Below are positions 43,627-52,600 of a stretch of 64,000 nt of DNA, one piece after another. Made by a program: the position numbers and the translations under genes. The stretch is taken from the NCBI GenBank assembly GCA_948467545.1, contig CAOKER010000002.1, forward strand, positions 1 to 64,000. Reading direction: 5' to 3'. Numbering within the stretch: position 1 is the stretch's first letter; each line of letters opens with the position of its first letter. The notes below the pieces were generated by a model, which made no database searches, was not told the DNA's origin, and saw only the letters and a list, made by a program, of their open reading frames with translations. The stretch comes from an uncultured Eubacteriales bacterium. GTDB taxonomy: Bacteria; Bacillota; Clostridia; Oscillospirales; CAG-272.

Positions 43627-45363
43627 ATGTTAAGCGACCGTATAAAAAAATTCGGTATCAAATCTAAAGAAAATAAAGAGACCGGACAAGCTTCAACACT
43701 GAAAGAACATGAAAATCCGGAGCTGTCGGCAAGTCTGAAAACGGACGGAGAGACAGTCCCCGCAGACGCAGATTCGGAGCAGAAGAAAAACGCGGACAAT
43801 GATGTATCCGATACACCGCAGCAAGTGGAACTGCTTCGCAGAAATATGGTCAGAACGCTTGAAAGGGTGACAGCCGAAAAAAGCGAAAAGGTTGACTTAT
43901 TTGTAAAAACAAGGCTTGCTGAAGCAGACCAAAAAATTGCGCAGCGGGAAAACAGAACGGCACTGGATTCCGTGTCTTCCGAAAATACAGAAAAGGAAAA
44001 AAAACAGGACGCTATACCGTTGCTTTTAAGATACTCGGCAGCACTGAAAAGCATTGAGGAAGAAACGGCAGCAGACAATTTAATCGATAACGCCGATAAT
44101 GCGTCCGATAAATATGATGCGGCCTCGGAGTTGAAGAAAAATGAAGCTTTGTCTGATATTATCTCCGAAAAATCCATGTCGGAAGCTAAAGCGGACGCCG
44201 AAGAGGATAAAAAAAACGATAAAGGCGATCAAAACAATAAGACTGATGAAACCGTACAGAATTCCGTCTTCACAGAAATAAACACCGACGGCAGCATATC
44301 AGAAGAAAAATCAGAAGAAAAAAAAGAAGTTCAGGTTTTTAGTTTCGGATGGACAGGCGACAATAAAGAAAAAAATGAATCGGATACCGAACAGCATGAA
44401 TCAGCCGAAATAGAAGCTGAAGTTGTAGCTAAACCGGTTATAATATCGAAAGCGTGCAAGTATGCACCCGCCCTTGTTGCAGTTATATCCGCTCTGATGC
44501 TTGTCATGTCAAGGCTGAGTATTTCTTCTCTTGAACGCCGTGACAATATATACCTTTCATTTGCTGTACTGCAAATAATAGTTTTATTAATTCCCGCGAT
44601 TTTTTACTGTAAGCTTCGGCGCGGAAACGATATATCGAACCTTCGTCTGAGAGGAATCAGTCCGGACAAACTTTATTTTACAGTCCTCACTGCGTTTTTG
44701 CTGCTTTTCATTTCCGCCGCGTTTAAGCTTCTATATATCAAATTAGGAATTTATGACAGCAGATTTGCCGAGTATGCCTCCTATATTAACATTTCCTCAT
44801 TTACTTCCGTATCCGACATTGTTTATATGATTATAACCTTTGTCCTGATACCCGCTGTCTCCGAAGAATTTATTTTCCGTTCGGTGGTGTTCGGCGAATA
44901 TGTATCCGACAAATTCGGATATTTGAGTGCGTCGGTTATCAGCTCAGTCCTGTATGCATTCATGCAGACAAGTCTGACACGTCTGCCGGTATACTTTATA
45001 ATCGGAATGCTTCTTGTTTATATTTCTATTATGACCGGTTCGGTAATAGCTTCAATGATCACAAGCGTAGTTTACGGGCTTCTTGATGTTTTTACAGAAA
45101 GGTACATAGTCAGTCTGATGAATTCGGATTATCAGATACTTCTTGCTTTTGTGGTAATATCGCTGGCATTTCTTTTTCTGACGCTCTTCTTTGCCGAAGC
45201 GGAACGGCTCTACTACAACAGAGGAACGTCCGGAGAGCCGACGCCGAAGCGCGATGAAAGAAGCGAAAGTGCGCGCGTGCTGATTTGGGCTGCGTTTTCA
45301 TCGCCTTCATTTATCGTATGCTTTGTAATTTTTATTATTGGATTTCTGATTAAAATGTTTTAA
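43627..45363 (+). CDS. CPBP-family membrane protein, probably inactive
   Basis: A 578-residue protein in two parts. The first 275 residues are highly charged, repetitive in Glu/Lys/Asp and probably disordered. From 280 on there are about eight membrane helices forming a CPBP (Abi/CAAX-like) domain. Motif 1 is present (E413-E414-x3-R418 in SEEFIFR). The histidines expected in motifs 2 and 3 are not: the FxxxH position reads YAFMQ, and the third motif reads ASMITSVVYG without His. CPBP proteases use Glu and His residues to cut near prenylated or membrane sites, so this one may be a non-catalytic relative. It lies between folate and mltG genes and has GAGGA before its ATG. Confidence 0.78.
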   Translation: MLSDRIKKFGIKSKENKETGQASTLKEHENPELSASLKTDGETVPADADSEQKKNADNDVSDTPQQVELLRRNMVRTLERVTAEKSEKVDLFVKTRLAEADQKIAQRENRTALDSVSSENTEKEKKQDAIPLLLRYSAALKSIEEETAADNLIDNADNASDKYDAASELKKNEALSDIISEKSMSEAKADAEEDKKNDKGDQNNKTDETVQNSVFTEINTDGSISEEKSEEKKEVQVFSFGWTGDNKEKNESDTEQHESAEIEAEVVAKPVIISKACKYAPALVAVISALMLVMSRLSISSLERRDNIYLSFAVLQIIVLLIPAIFYCKLRRGNDISNLRLRGISPDKLYFTVLTAFLLLFISAAFKLLYIKLGIYDSRFAEYASYINISSFTSVSDIVYMIITFVLIPAVSEEFIFRSVVFGEYVSDKFGYLSASVISSVLYAFMQTSLTRLPVYFIIGMLLVYISIMTGSVIASMITSVVYGLLDVFTERYIVSLMNSDYQILLAFVVISLAFLFLTLFFAEAERLYYNRGTSGEPTPKRDERSESARVLIWAAFSSPSFIVCFVIFIIGFLIKMF

Positions 45364-45422
45364 ACGTTCGAAGAATAAATTACTTCGATGTTAATCTATA
45401 TTAACAACAGGATTAAATACTT

Positions 45423-47129
45423 ATGGATAACAAATACAATGAAAATTTGGGTTCATCATCAGATGACCGCGAAGAAATGGAAGACCTTTTTCTAAGGGTT
45501 GTAAAACGGAATGAACCGCAGAGCAGTGAAGCTTCTCAAAACAAGCGGATAAATATTTCGTCGGAAAATACCCGTTCCGAACTTAATGCGGAAACAAGAG
45601 CAATTCCAAAAATTCAGCAAAATCAGGTAAATGTATCCGCAAATGAGAATGCCTCGATACCGCAGAGACGAGCACCGGGGAAAGAGCTTAAAAAACCGGC
45701 GTCGGAGCAGCAGAACAGGAACACACCGTCCGCTGTGAGAAAAGAATACACGGGCCGCCGTAACCAGCAAATACCAAGCCGGTCCGACAAGCGTAGTATC
45801 ATGAACAAAAAAACAGTTGAACAGACTCCTTTAAGCACTTCACGTCAGGTATCCGGACGCATGCCCAGCAGCTCGTCTCCCGCAGATTCAGCCGCCACAT
45901 CTTATTACAGTAAGGTCCCTCAAATCAGAAACCACCCGAGGGAAACCGATATGTCCGCTACAATACAGCAGCGGCCGGTGTCAAAAAATTATCCGGTCGG
46001 AAAAACAACTTCGCCGCGCGGCAAAAAGGGCAGACGAGGCGGCCGCAGCGGAAGTTCGGATAACTATAAAGGAACCGCGCTTTCAAGCGTGCTTAAAGCC
46101 GTTATTTATATAGTATCGGTATTTGTAATAGCCGGTCTTATAGGGTACTGTGGTATACAAATCGGAAACGATGTGTTTGCCTTTGTAAAGAGCGACGCTG
46201 AAATTGAGATAACTATTGATGAAAATACTTCCACATCAGAGCTTGCGTCTATTTTAAAAAAGAACGGCGTCATTAAATATCCCGGAATATTTAAATTCTA
46301 CGCATCGCTTCGGCATGACAATAAACCTTATGTCGCCGGAACGTATACGGTAAGACCTTCTATGAATTTTGACGATCTACGCAATACGTTCCATGAGCAG
46401 GCCGCAGAGGTTACTGTATTGTCGATTACAATTCCGGAGGGCTATACGGTCGATCAGATTATCGAACTGTTTATATCAAACGGTCTTGGAACAAGAGACG
46501 GTTTTGTCGACGCAATTCAGAATTATAACTTTGAGGGATATTGGTTCCTTGATGAGCTCGAACCCAATTCCGAAAGAAAATACCGCCTTGAAGGGTATTT
46601 GTACCCCGACACATATTATTTTTACAACAATGCAAGTGAAGTCTCCATAATATATAAGCTGCTTGACAGATTTTCCGGAATTTTCCCAGATGAATACAGA
46701 GAGGCATGCAGTGAAAAAGGAATGACGGTCGACCAAATAGTCACCCTTGCGTCAATGATTCAGATGGAAGCAAAATATGAATCGGAATATGGCTGGATTT
46801 CGTCGGTATTTCACAACCGTCTGAACAATCCATCATACGAAACCAAAGGATTTCTGCAGAGTGACGCGACGACGCTGTACGGCCTTGAGGAACGCAAGGA
46901 GACGGTTACTCCCGAAGATAATCAAATTGATACTCCGTACAATACGTATACGCGAAAAGGATTGCCTGCAGGACCTATCACAAACCCAAGCTTCAGTGCA
47001 ATAACCTGGGCATTGTATCCCGCTGAAACCGATTATTATTATTTCGTGGCCAAAAGTGACGGCTATAACTTATTTGCAAAAACGTCGTCCGAACATGCAA
47101 GAAATATTATCGAAGCGAGGGGCGGCTGA
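45423..47129 (+). CDS. mltG: Endolytic murein transglycosylase MltG
   Basis: A YceG/MltG protein of 568 residues. A polar, Arg/Ser/Pro-rich cytoplasmic N-terminus of about 215 residues precedes one membrane helix (about 222-245) and an extracellular LysM-like and YceG catalytic domain. The catalytic Glu is at 449 in MIQMEAKYESEYGW, with the family's LQSDATTLYG and YTRKGLPAGPITNP following. It cleaves nascent glycan strands and sets their length. The N-terminal tail is much longer than in E. coli MltG (340 residues total), though long tails are common in Clostridia. Confidence 0.93.
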   Translation: MDNKYNENLGSSSDDREEMEDLFLRVVKRNEPQSSEASQNKRINISSENTRSELNAETRAIPKIQQNQVNVSANENASIPQRRAPGKELKKPASEQQNRNTPSAVRKEYTGRRNQQIPSRSDKRSIMNKKTVEQTPLSTSRQVSGRMPSSSSPADSAATSYYSKVPQIRNHPRETDMSATIQQRPVSKNYPVGKTTSPRGKKGRRGGRSGSSDNYKGTALSSVLKAVIYIVSVFVIAGLIGYCGIQIGNDVFAFVKSDAEIEITIDENTSTSELASILKKNGVIKYPGIFKFYASLRHDNKPYVAGTYTVRPSMNFDDLRNTFHEQAAEVTVLSITIPEGYTVDQIIELFISNGLGTRDGFVDAIQNYNFEGYWFLDELEPNSERKYRLEGYLYPDTYYFYNNASEVSIIYKLLDRFSGIFPDEYREACSEKGMTVDQIVTLASMIQMEAKYESEYGWISSVFHNRLNNPSYETKGFLQSDATTLYGLEERKETVTPEDNQIDTPYNTYTRKGLPAGPITNPSFSAITWALYPAETDYYYFVAKSDGYNLFAKTSSEHARNIIEARGG

Positions 47130-47280
47130 TCAGACGAAGAGCGGACAGCAGATGTGCAATATTCACAGGCACTAAAAACGAAGACGAAACAGACGGACAA
47201 GATTTAATTTTATTTTATCACGATGTTTCGGAGGCGGCTTAACTGTCTCCGATATGCCGCAGGACAGTCTTTCTGGCTTC

Positions 47281-47312
47281 ATTCAAATACAGAAAGATTC
47301 AAATACAGAAAG
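47281..47312 (+). repeat. 16-bp perfect tandem duplication
   Basis: ATTCAAATACAGAAAG occurs twice in a row (47281-47296, 47297-47312). The second unit provides the AGAAAGG in front of the MscS-like gene. The duplication sits exactly where its start codon is missing. Confidence 0.9.
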
Positions 47313-47320
47313 GTCGTGTT

Positions 47321-48148
47321 ATTCTGAACGATTTTTTATCACAGCTTGTAAACTCGGTCGCGGAATTTTCCGTATCGTTTGGATATAAGCTGATTGAGGC
47401 TCTTGCGCTTCTGATAATTGGGTTTAAAGTCGTAAATTTACTGACGCGTAAGCTGAAAAACTCGGCAAAGCGCAAAAATAAAATCGATGAAAGCGCAGCG
47501 TCGTTTCTGTTCAGCTGTATAACCTTTATACTAAAAGTAGTCATTGTTCTTTCTGCTATAAACCTGATGGGCGTTCCGATGTCAAGCATGGTCGCTGTTA
47601 TCGGCTCCGCCGGTCTTGCCGTTGGGCTGTCACTTCAAGGCAGCCTCAGTAATTTTGCCGGCGGTCTTATGATTACAATTTTCCGTCCGTTTAACGTCGG
47701 AGATTACATAATAACGGATGGAATCGAAGGAACGGTAAACAGTATTTCTATTTTATATACTGTTATATTCACCCCGGACAATAAGCAAATTACCGTTCCA
47801 AATGCAACAATCTCAAATTCGGTAATTACAAACTGTACTGCCGAAAAGACAAGACGCGTCGACATGACGTTTACCGTTTCCTATTCGGCTGATATAGAAT
47901 TGACGCGGCATATACTTTTAGATACAATGAAAAAAAATCCCCTCGTTCTTGACAAACCGACAGAGCCTTTTGCCCGCGTAAGTAAGCATGACGACAGCGC
48001 AATTGTTTTTACTACAAAATGCTGGTGCAATACTTCGGACTACTGGACGGTATGGTACGACCTTAACGAGCAGGTTAAGGTTGCGTTTGATAAAGCAGAG
48101 ATTGAAATTCCCTTTCCGCAGATGGATATTCACGTAAAAAAAGATTAA
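47321..48148 (+). CDS. MscS-family mechanosensitive channel, non-standard start
   Basis: The reading frame gives about 275 residues. The first helices start with NDFLSQLVNSVAEF and IEALALLIIGFKVVNLL (47327-47450), a helix FLFSCITFILKVVIVLSAI follows, then the pore helix SAGLAVGLSLQGSLSNFAGG and the beta domain (FNVGDYIITDGIEGTV), ending IPFPQMDIHVKKD. This is a complete small MscS channel, but no ATG, GTG or TTG exists in frame between the stop at 47240 and Met codon 47567, which lies after the first two helices. AGAAAGG at 47307-47313 is 7 nt before ATT 47321 (CTG at 47324 is next). Either a rare AUU/CUG start is used or a small deletion or sequence error destroyed the start. Confidence 0.75.
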   Translation: MLNDFLSQLVNSVAEFSVSFGYKLIEALALLIIGFKVVNLLTRKLKNSAKRKNKIDESAASFLFSCITFILKVVIVLSAINLMGVPMSSMVAVIGSAGLAVGLSLQGSLSNFAGGLMITIFRPFNVGDYIITDGIEGTVNSISILYTVIFTPDNKQITVPNATISNSVITNCTAEKTRRVDMTFTVSYSADIELTRHILLDTMKKNPLVLDKPTEPFARVSKHDDSAIVFTTKCWCNTSDYWTVWYDLNEQVKVAFDKAEIEIPFPQMDIHVKKD

Positions 48149-48189
48149 AAGCCAACGCCGCGGCAGGGGGTATATTTCCGCGGCAATGC

Positions 48190-48263
48190 GCGGATATAGT
48201 TTAGTGGTAAAACTTCAGCTTCCCAAGCTGATAAGGCGGGTTCGATTCCCGTTATCCGCTCCA
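48190..48263 (+). tRNA. tRNA-Gly (anticodon CCC)
   Basis: A full cloverleaf: acceptor GCGGATA with TATCCGC, D arm with AGTGGTAA, anticodon stem TCAGC/GCTGA around loop TTCCCAA (anticodon CCC, reading GGG), the T arm with GGTTCGATTCC, discriminator T and an encoded CCA (48261-48263). Confidence 0.95.
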
Positions 48264-48269
48264 TTTGAA

Positions 48270-48310
48270 AACGACTTACAAATATAGATAGTTTGTAAGT
48301 CGTTATTTTT
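48270..48310 (+). terminator. Terminator after tRNA-Gly
   Basis: AACGACTTACAAA (48270-48282) pairs with TTTGTAAGTCGTT (48292-48304), followed by ATTTTTA. Confidence 0.9.
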
Positions 48311-48544
48311 ATATAAAATGCTTAAAATTCTCTTGTCTCAGAATCTTGTCTCAGAAGGAGGATTTTTTATTGCTTAAAATTTGTTATCCGGCACAGAATT
48401 TGTACTCCTGCTACTCCTGCTACTCCTGCACAAATTCTGTTACGGAAATTCCATACCCCTTTAATTTTTAGAAAGGACGATTTAAAAATGAGAAAACAAG
48501 AAATATATAAGTAAATGACTTATACTGAAATTAAAAGATAAACT
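48311..48544. other. Intergenic region with repeats and a tiny ORF
   Basis: There is no gene of normal size. Visible items are a near-direct repeat (CTTGTCTCAGAA twice at about 48332-48357), a hairpin whose loop is built from three TACTCCTGC units, and ATG at 48488 opening MRKQEIYK then a stop, with a good GAAAGGA site. The tiny ORF may be the remnant of a lost gene's 5' end. Confidence 0.5.
48393..48440. repeat. Hairpin with triple 9-bp repeat in the loop
   Basis: ACAGAATTTGT (48393-48403) and its exact complement (48430-48440) enclose 26 nt made almost entirely of three TACTCCTGC units. There is no T-tract, so it is not a terminator. The loop is purine-poor and cannot fold on itself. Confidence 0.6.
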
Positions 48545-48934
48545 CTACAAAATACTTAATATTTTAGGAATAAATATAAATACACCTATAATAAACGCAC
48601 CCACAGTCAAAACTAAAACCCCGCCTGCTGAAATGTCTTTAGCAAGTTTAGCTTTTTCGCTTTTATTAGGGCTGACCATATCCACAACAGTTTCAATCGC
48701 TGTATTAAATAGTTCTCCCGCTATTACGATAATAAAAAGAATAATACATACAAACCATTCAAGCAATGATATTTCTAATAATATTCCAAACAGTATAACA
48801 AGAAACATCATAAAAATATGTATTTTTATATTTCTTTCTGATTTAAAAGAACTATATATTCCTTGAAAGGCATATCCAAAACTATATAATAGATTTTTAT
48901 TATGATGTTTAAACTTTTCTTTTTTATTTTTCAT
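48545..48934 (-). CDS. dgkA: Diacylglycerol/undecaprenol kinase family protein
   Basis: A 129-residue integral membrane kinase with three helices and the conserved GELFNTAIETVVDMVS (about 70-85), where the Glu and Asn-Thr-Ala-Ile-Glu form the active site. In Gram-positives these small kinases mainly phosphorylate undecaprenol, feeding lipid carrier into wall synthesis. The basic N-terminus (KNKKEKFKHHNKN) faces the cytoplasm. It stands alone on the minus strand between the tRNA and the ABC exporter genes. Confidence 0.92.
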   Translation of the reverse strand: MKNKKEKFKHHNKNLLYSFGYAFQGIYSSFKSERNIKIHIFMMFLVILFGILLEISLLEWFVCIILFIIVIAGELFNTAIETVVDMVSPNKSEKAKLAKDISAGGVLVLTVGAFIIGVFIFIPKILSIL

Positions 48935-49080
48935 TAGAAGTTGCTCCTTTAAATAAATACATCCTGTGACATAAGGATAATACTTTCTAATAAGTAAATT
49001 ACAGTAGGAAGGTTTGATGAAAAAAATAATGAAAAAATATGAAAAATAATCGAATTACAATTTTATTTTATTCTAATATA

Positions 49081-49089
49081 TGTTATAAT
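49081..49089 (+). promoter_or_regulatory. Possible promoter of the ABC-2 operon
   Basis: TG at 49081-49082 and TATAAT at 49084-49089 form an extended -10; the -35 region is only AT-rich (TTATTT). A second TATAAT with TTGAAA upstream lies at about 49113 but has too short a spacer (12 nt). Confidence 0.45.
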
Positions 49090-49180
49090 TAATTTTGAAA
49101 CAGGAAAAGAATTATAATTTCTTTTTTAGATAATACAGTCTGTATATGACCGCAGGTATTTTGCCGTAAAGAGGAGAACA

Positions 49181-49261
49181 ATGAAACCGGTAAAAGCTTA
49201 TATTAACTATAAATGCGTAAAGTATTTAACGTATAAAAGAAAAGAGAGCGAAGATGAATAA
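49181..49261 (+). CDS. 26-codon ORF coupled to ABC ATPase
   Basis: A small reading frame starts at ATG 49181 with an excellent GAGGAG site (49171-49176) and encodes MKPVKAYINYKCVKYLTYKR plus six more residues, then TAA. Its last codons overlap the first 8 bases of the ABC ATPase gene, whose own ribosome-binding site (AAGAGAGCG) is weaker. The peptide is basic and Tyr/Lys-rich and matches nothing I know. It could be a leader peptide that couples translation to the exporter, or the stump of a lost regulator gene. Confidence 0.5.
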   Translation: MKPVKAYINYKCVKYLTYKRKESEDE

Positions 49262-50192
49262 TATTATTGAAGTCAAAAACTTAGTAAAACAATACAAAGA
49301 GCTGAAAGCTGTAGATAATTTATCTTTTGAAGTCCGCGAAGGAGAAATTTTAGGCTTACTCGGTCCGAACGGAAGCGGCAAATCCACTACAATAAACTGC
49401 ATTCTGTCCTTGCTTAATTACAGTAATGGAACTATAAAAATATTCGATAAAGATATGCGTCCGGACGCCTACGATATAAAATCAAAAATAGGTGTTGTAT
49501 TTCAGGACGTATCTGTATTTGATGAATTAACCGTATATGAAAATATTGATTACTTCTGCGGCCTATACATAAAAGACAGAAAAACCAGAAAGCAATATAT
49601 TGAAGATGCATTAAATTTAGTGAGTTTAGGAGATTTTGCAAAGTTCCATCCCAAAAAATTATCGGGAGGCCTTCTAAGAAGACTGAATATTGCCTGCGGT
49701 ATTGCACATAAACCAAAGCTTATCTTTTTAGACGAGCCAACCGTTGCAGTTGATCCGCAAAGCAGAAACAATATTCTAAACGGAATAAAGCTGTTAAGAG
49801 AAAATGGCGCGACTATCGTTTACACAACGCATTATATGGAAGAGGCCGAAATACTTTGTGACAGAGTAATTATCCTTGACAAAGGAAAGATACTTGCCGC
49901 GGGAACAACAGACGAATTGAAAGAACTTGCCAAAATTGAAGAAAAGGTTACGGTTGAAGCAAATAATTTAACTCCTGAATATATAGAGAAAATAAAAGAA
50001 TTAAAAAATGTTGACGATGCTGTATATATCAATAATCTTCTGATTATTACATACAAAAAAGGAAAGAACAATCTCTTAGATATGATCGATTATTTAAAGA
50101 AAGAGAGTATAAATTATAACAAAATATATTCTGAAAGACCGACGCTTAACGACGTCTTCTTAGAATTGACTGGAAAGGAGCTTCGTGATTAG
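49254..50192 (+). CDS. ABC-2 exporter ATP-binding protein
   Basis: A 312-residue ATPase of the DrrA/CcmA type: Walker A GLLGPNGSGKST (34-45), the Q-loop, signature LSGGLLRRL (unusual; normally LSGGQ/MKQR), Walker B LIFLDEPTVAVDP and H-loop TTHYMEEAE. A C-terminal extension of some 90 residues (DUF4162-like) is typical of drug and antibiotic exporters. It abuts the first permease gene without a gap. The codons are markedly AT-rich, as in the two permeases, suggesting acquisition from an AT-rich Clostridium or relaxed selection. Confidence 0.94.
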   Translation: MNNIIEVKNLVKQYKELKAVDNLSFEVREGEILGLLGPNGSGKSTTINCILSLLNYSNGTIKIFDKDMRPDAYDIKSKIGVVFQDVSVFDELTVYENIDYFCGLYIKDRKTRKQYIEDALNLVSLGDFAKFHPKKLSGGLLRRLNIACGIAHKPKLIFLDEPTVAVDPQSRNNILNGIKLLRENGATIVYTTHYMEEAEILCDRVIILDKGKILAAGTTDELKELAKIEEKVTVEANNLTPEYIEKIKELKNVDDAVYINNLLIITYKKGKNNLLDMIDYLKKESINYNKIYSERPTLNDVFLELTGKELRD

Positions 50193-51374
50193 ATGTTTAT
50201 ACATAACTTCAAATATGCCTTAAAAACTCTCTTTAAAAATAAAATGCTGATATTCTGGACTTTTGCCTTTCCGATAATATTGGGAACACTTTTCAATATG
50301 GCTTTTTCAAATATAGAAAACAGTGAAAAGTTAGATATAATAAACATTGCAATAATAGACGACGCAGATTTTCAAAATAATGAAGTATTCAGGATCTCGT
50401 TTAAAGAATTAAGTGACGAAAAAAACGAGAACAGATTATTCAGTACACGATATACAACAGAAGACGAGGCAAAGGCACTGCTTGATAAAGGCGAAATAGT
50501 CGGGTATATAAAAATAAATTCAGATAAGCCAACTCTATTTTTTGCCACAAGCGGAATTGATGAAACAATATTTAAATATATAACAGAGGAAATCACTCAA
50601 ACAGGTGATATTATAAAAAAGCTATCCGAAAAGGAAATACAAAAAGAAATTGAAGCCGGGAATTATAATATTGATTATGAAAGCATCCGCAGTAATATCT
50701 CAAAGCTTGTCAAAGAAGCAACTGTGAAATTTGAAAATATTCCAAATGAAAATTTAAGCTATACAATGATTGAATTTTACACCCTTATAGCAATGACTTG
50801 TTTATACGGCGGATTGTTAAGCATGACGTCAATAAATCAGGCTTTGGCAAATATGTCCGACAAAGGAAAAAGAATAGCAGCTTCACCGGCAAAAAAAAGG
50901 ACAATCATTTTAAGCAGTTTATTTGCAAGCTATATAGTACAGTTAATAGGACTTGCGATATTATTTGCATATACACTTTTGGCCTTAAAAGTGGATTACG
51001 GAGATAATACTGCACTGATAATACTGCTTGCAATGATTGGAAGCTTCGCGGGGCTATCACTTGGAACCTTTGTAGGAACAATGTTTAAAGTAAACGAAAA
51101 TACAAAAACAGGCATTTTAATAGCACTGACGATGCTCTGGTGTTATCTGTCCGGAATGATGGGAATTACTATGAAATATATTGTAGACAAAAATATTCCG
51201 GTCCTCAATAAAATCAATCCGGCAGGTATGATAACAGACGGCTTCTATTCACTGTATTATTATGATACATCGTACAGATATTGGTTTAATATTGTAAGCC
51301 TTCTTATTTTTGCCGTTACACTGATTGCAATATCGTTCTGTAGTTTAAGGAGGCAGAAATATGACAGTATTTAA
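50193..51374 (+). CDS. ABC-2 type permease (subunit 1)
   Basis: A 393-residue permease with one N-terminal helix (about 18-38), a large extracytoplasmic loop of some 150 residues (40-190), and five more helices (about 195-385), the usual YhgE/NatB-like fold. The ATG immediately follows the ATPase stop. Together with the next permease it forms a heterodimeric exporter. The substrate (lipid, peptide or drug) is not evident. Confidence 0.9.
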   Translation: MFIHNFKYALKTLFKNKMLIFWTFAFPIILGTLFNMAFSNIENSEKLDIINIAIIDDADFQNNEVFRISFKELSDEKNENRLFSTRYTTEDEAKALLDKGEIVGYIKINSDKPTLFFATSGIDETIFKYITEEITQTGDIIKKLSEKEIQKEIEAGNYNIDYESIRSNISKLVKEATVKFENIPNENLSYTMIEFYTLIAMTCLYGGLLSMTSINQALANMSDKGKRIAASPAKKRTIILSSLFASYIVQLIGLAILFAYTLLALKVDYGDNTALIILLAMIGSFAGLSLGTFVGTMFKVNENTKTGILIALTMLWCYLSGMMGITMKYIVDKNIPVLNKINPAGMITDGFYSLYYYDTSYRYWFNIVSLLIFAVTLIAISFCSLRRQKYDSI

Positions 51375-52509
51375 AGCATTTTGGAAGATATTGAATAAAA
51401 ATAAAATAACTGTGATTATTTACACGGTATTGCTGCTTGTATTCGGTGCCTACAATATAAAAACAAGTGAAAAAAGCATAAATTTTGTTTCAAGCAAACC
51501 TGATGTTTTAATTATAAATTATGACGAAGAAAAAGGCATTACAAAAGATCTGATAAAATATATAACCGAAAACAGCAATATTGTTGATATTTCCAATGAT
51601 GAAGAAAAGGTAAATGACGCCTTATTTTACAGAGATATCAATTACGTTATATACATTCCGGAAAACTATAGAGAGGACTTTATGGCCGGAAACAATCCGG
51701 AATTGAAAGTTAAAAGTACGGGCGATTATCAAGCATCTCTTGAAGAAATGTTTATTTCCAGATACATTAAAGTTGCAAATATATACCAAAAGAGTATTAC
51801 AGATGAAGAGGAATTGATCCGTGAAGTAAACGAAATATTGTCAAAACAGGCAGAAACGGTAATCACTTCAAAATTAGATACAGATACTATTTCACGAGCA
51901 ACATTTTATTACAATTTTGCAAGCTACAGTATATTAGCCTGTCTGCTGCTTATCATCAGTCTTATACTAAGCAGCTTTAATAAAGAAAGAATAAGAAAAA
52001 GAATAGCTGTAAGTAATACAAGCTATAAAAAGCATAATAGGATATTACTGATATCCAATTGCTGTTACTCTCTAATACTTTGGTTATTTTATGTCATTAC
52101 AAGCTTTATTATATTGGGCGATATAATGATTTCAAAAACAGGAGTAGTATATATAATAAATTCTCTTGTTTTAACCGTATGCGCAACAACAATAGCATTT
52201 TTAATAGGAAATACAGTGTCAAATAAAGGTGCTGTAAACGGAATTGTAAATGTTATAGCATTAGGATCAAGTTTCTTATGCGGAGCTTTTGTACCAATGG
52301 AATGGCTCCCTGATTCGGTTTTAAAGATAGCTCACGCATTGCCTACATACTATTACATACGCACAAATGAAGCGCTTAAAACTATAGAGGAGCTCAATTA
52401 TGAAACAATAAAGCCTCTAATCGCAAATATGATAATTATGTTAGGCTTTGCGGCAGTATTCACAATACTATCCGGTATAGTTTCAAAAAGAAAAAGAAAG
52501 ATAGGATAA
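51361..52509 (+). CDS. ABC-2 type permease (subunit 2)
   Basis: A 382-residue permease with the same layout: a helix near 15-32, an outer loop to about 175, then five helices, including the family-typical SFLCGAFVPMEWLP segment near 304-317. Its start overlaps the end of subunit 1 by 14 bp, so the subunits are co-translated. A strong terminator follows. Confidence 0.9.
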   Translation: MTVFKAFWKILNKNKITVIIYTVLLLVFGAYNIKTSEKSINFVSSKPDVLIINYDEEKGITKDLIKYITENSNIVDISNDEEKVNDALFYRDINYVIYIPENYREDFMAGNNPELKVKSTGDYQASLEEMFISRYIKVANIYQKSITDEEELIREVNEILSKQAETVITSKLDTDTISRATFYYNFASYSILACLLLIISLILSSFNKERIRKRIAVSNTSYKKHNRILLISNCCYSLILWLFYVITSFIILGDIMISKTGVVYIINSLVLTVCATTIAFLIGNTVSNKGAVNGIVNVIALGSSFLCGAFVPMEWLPDSVLKIAHALPTYYYIRTNEALKTIEELNYETIKPLIANMIIMLGFAAVFTILSGIVSKRKRKIG

Positions 52510-52553
52510 ATTTTTTATATATAACACAAACGGTATAGGTACAAGTCAGCATA

Positions 52554-52600
52554 AAAAGGACATACACATAGAAAAACGTCCATGTGTATGTCCTTTTCAG
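52554..52600 (+). terminator. Terminator of the ABC-2 operon
   Basis: AAAAGGACATACACAT (52554-52569) pairs with ATGTGTATGTCCTTTT (52582-52597). Confidence 0.9.

Noticed and set aside
43170..44177. 335-residue open frame on the minus strand opposite the folate cyclo-ligase and CPBP genes
   Set aside because: It is very Ser/Phe-rich, spans the junction of two good plus-strand genes, and has no ribosome-binding site. It is the antisense shadow of a Glu/Lys-rich coding region.
48404..48429. Three 9-bp units as a possible CRISPR array
   Set aside because: The units are contiguous without spacers and far too short. No cas genes or 25-40 bp repeats exist anywhere in the window.
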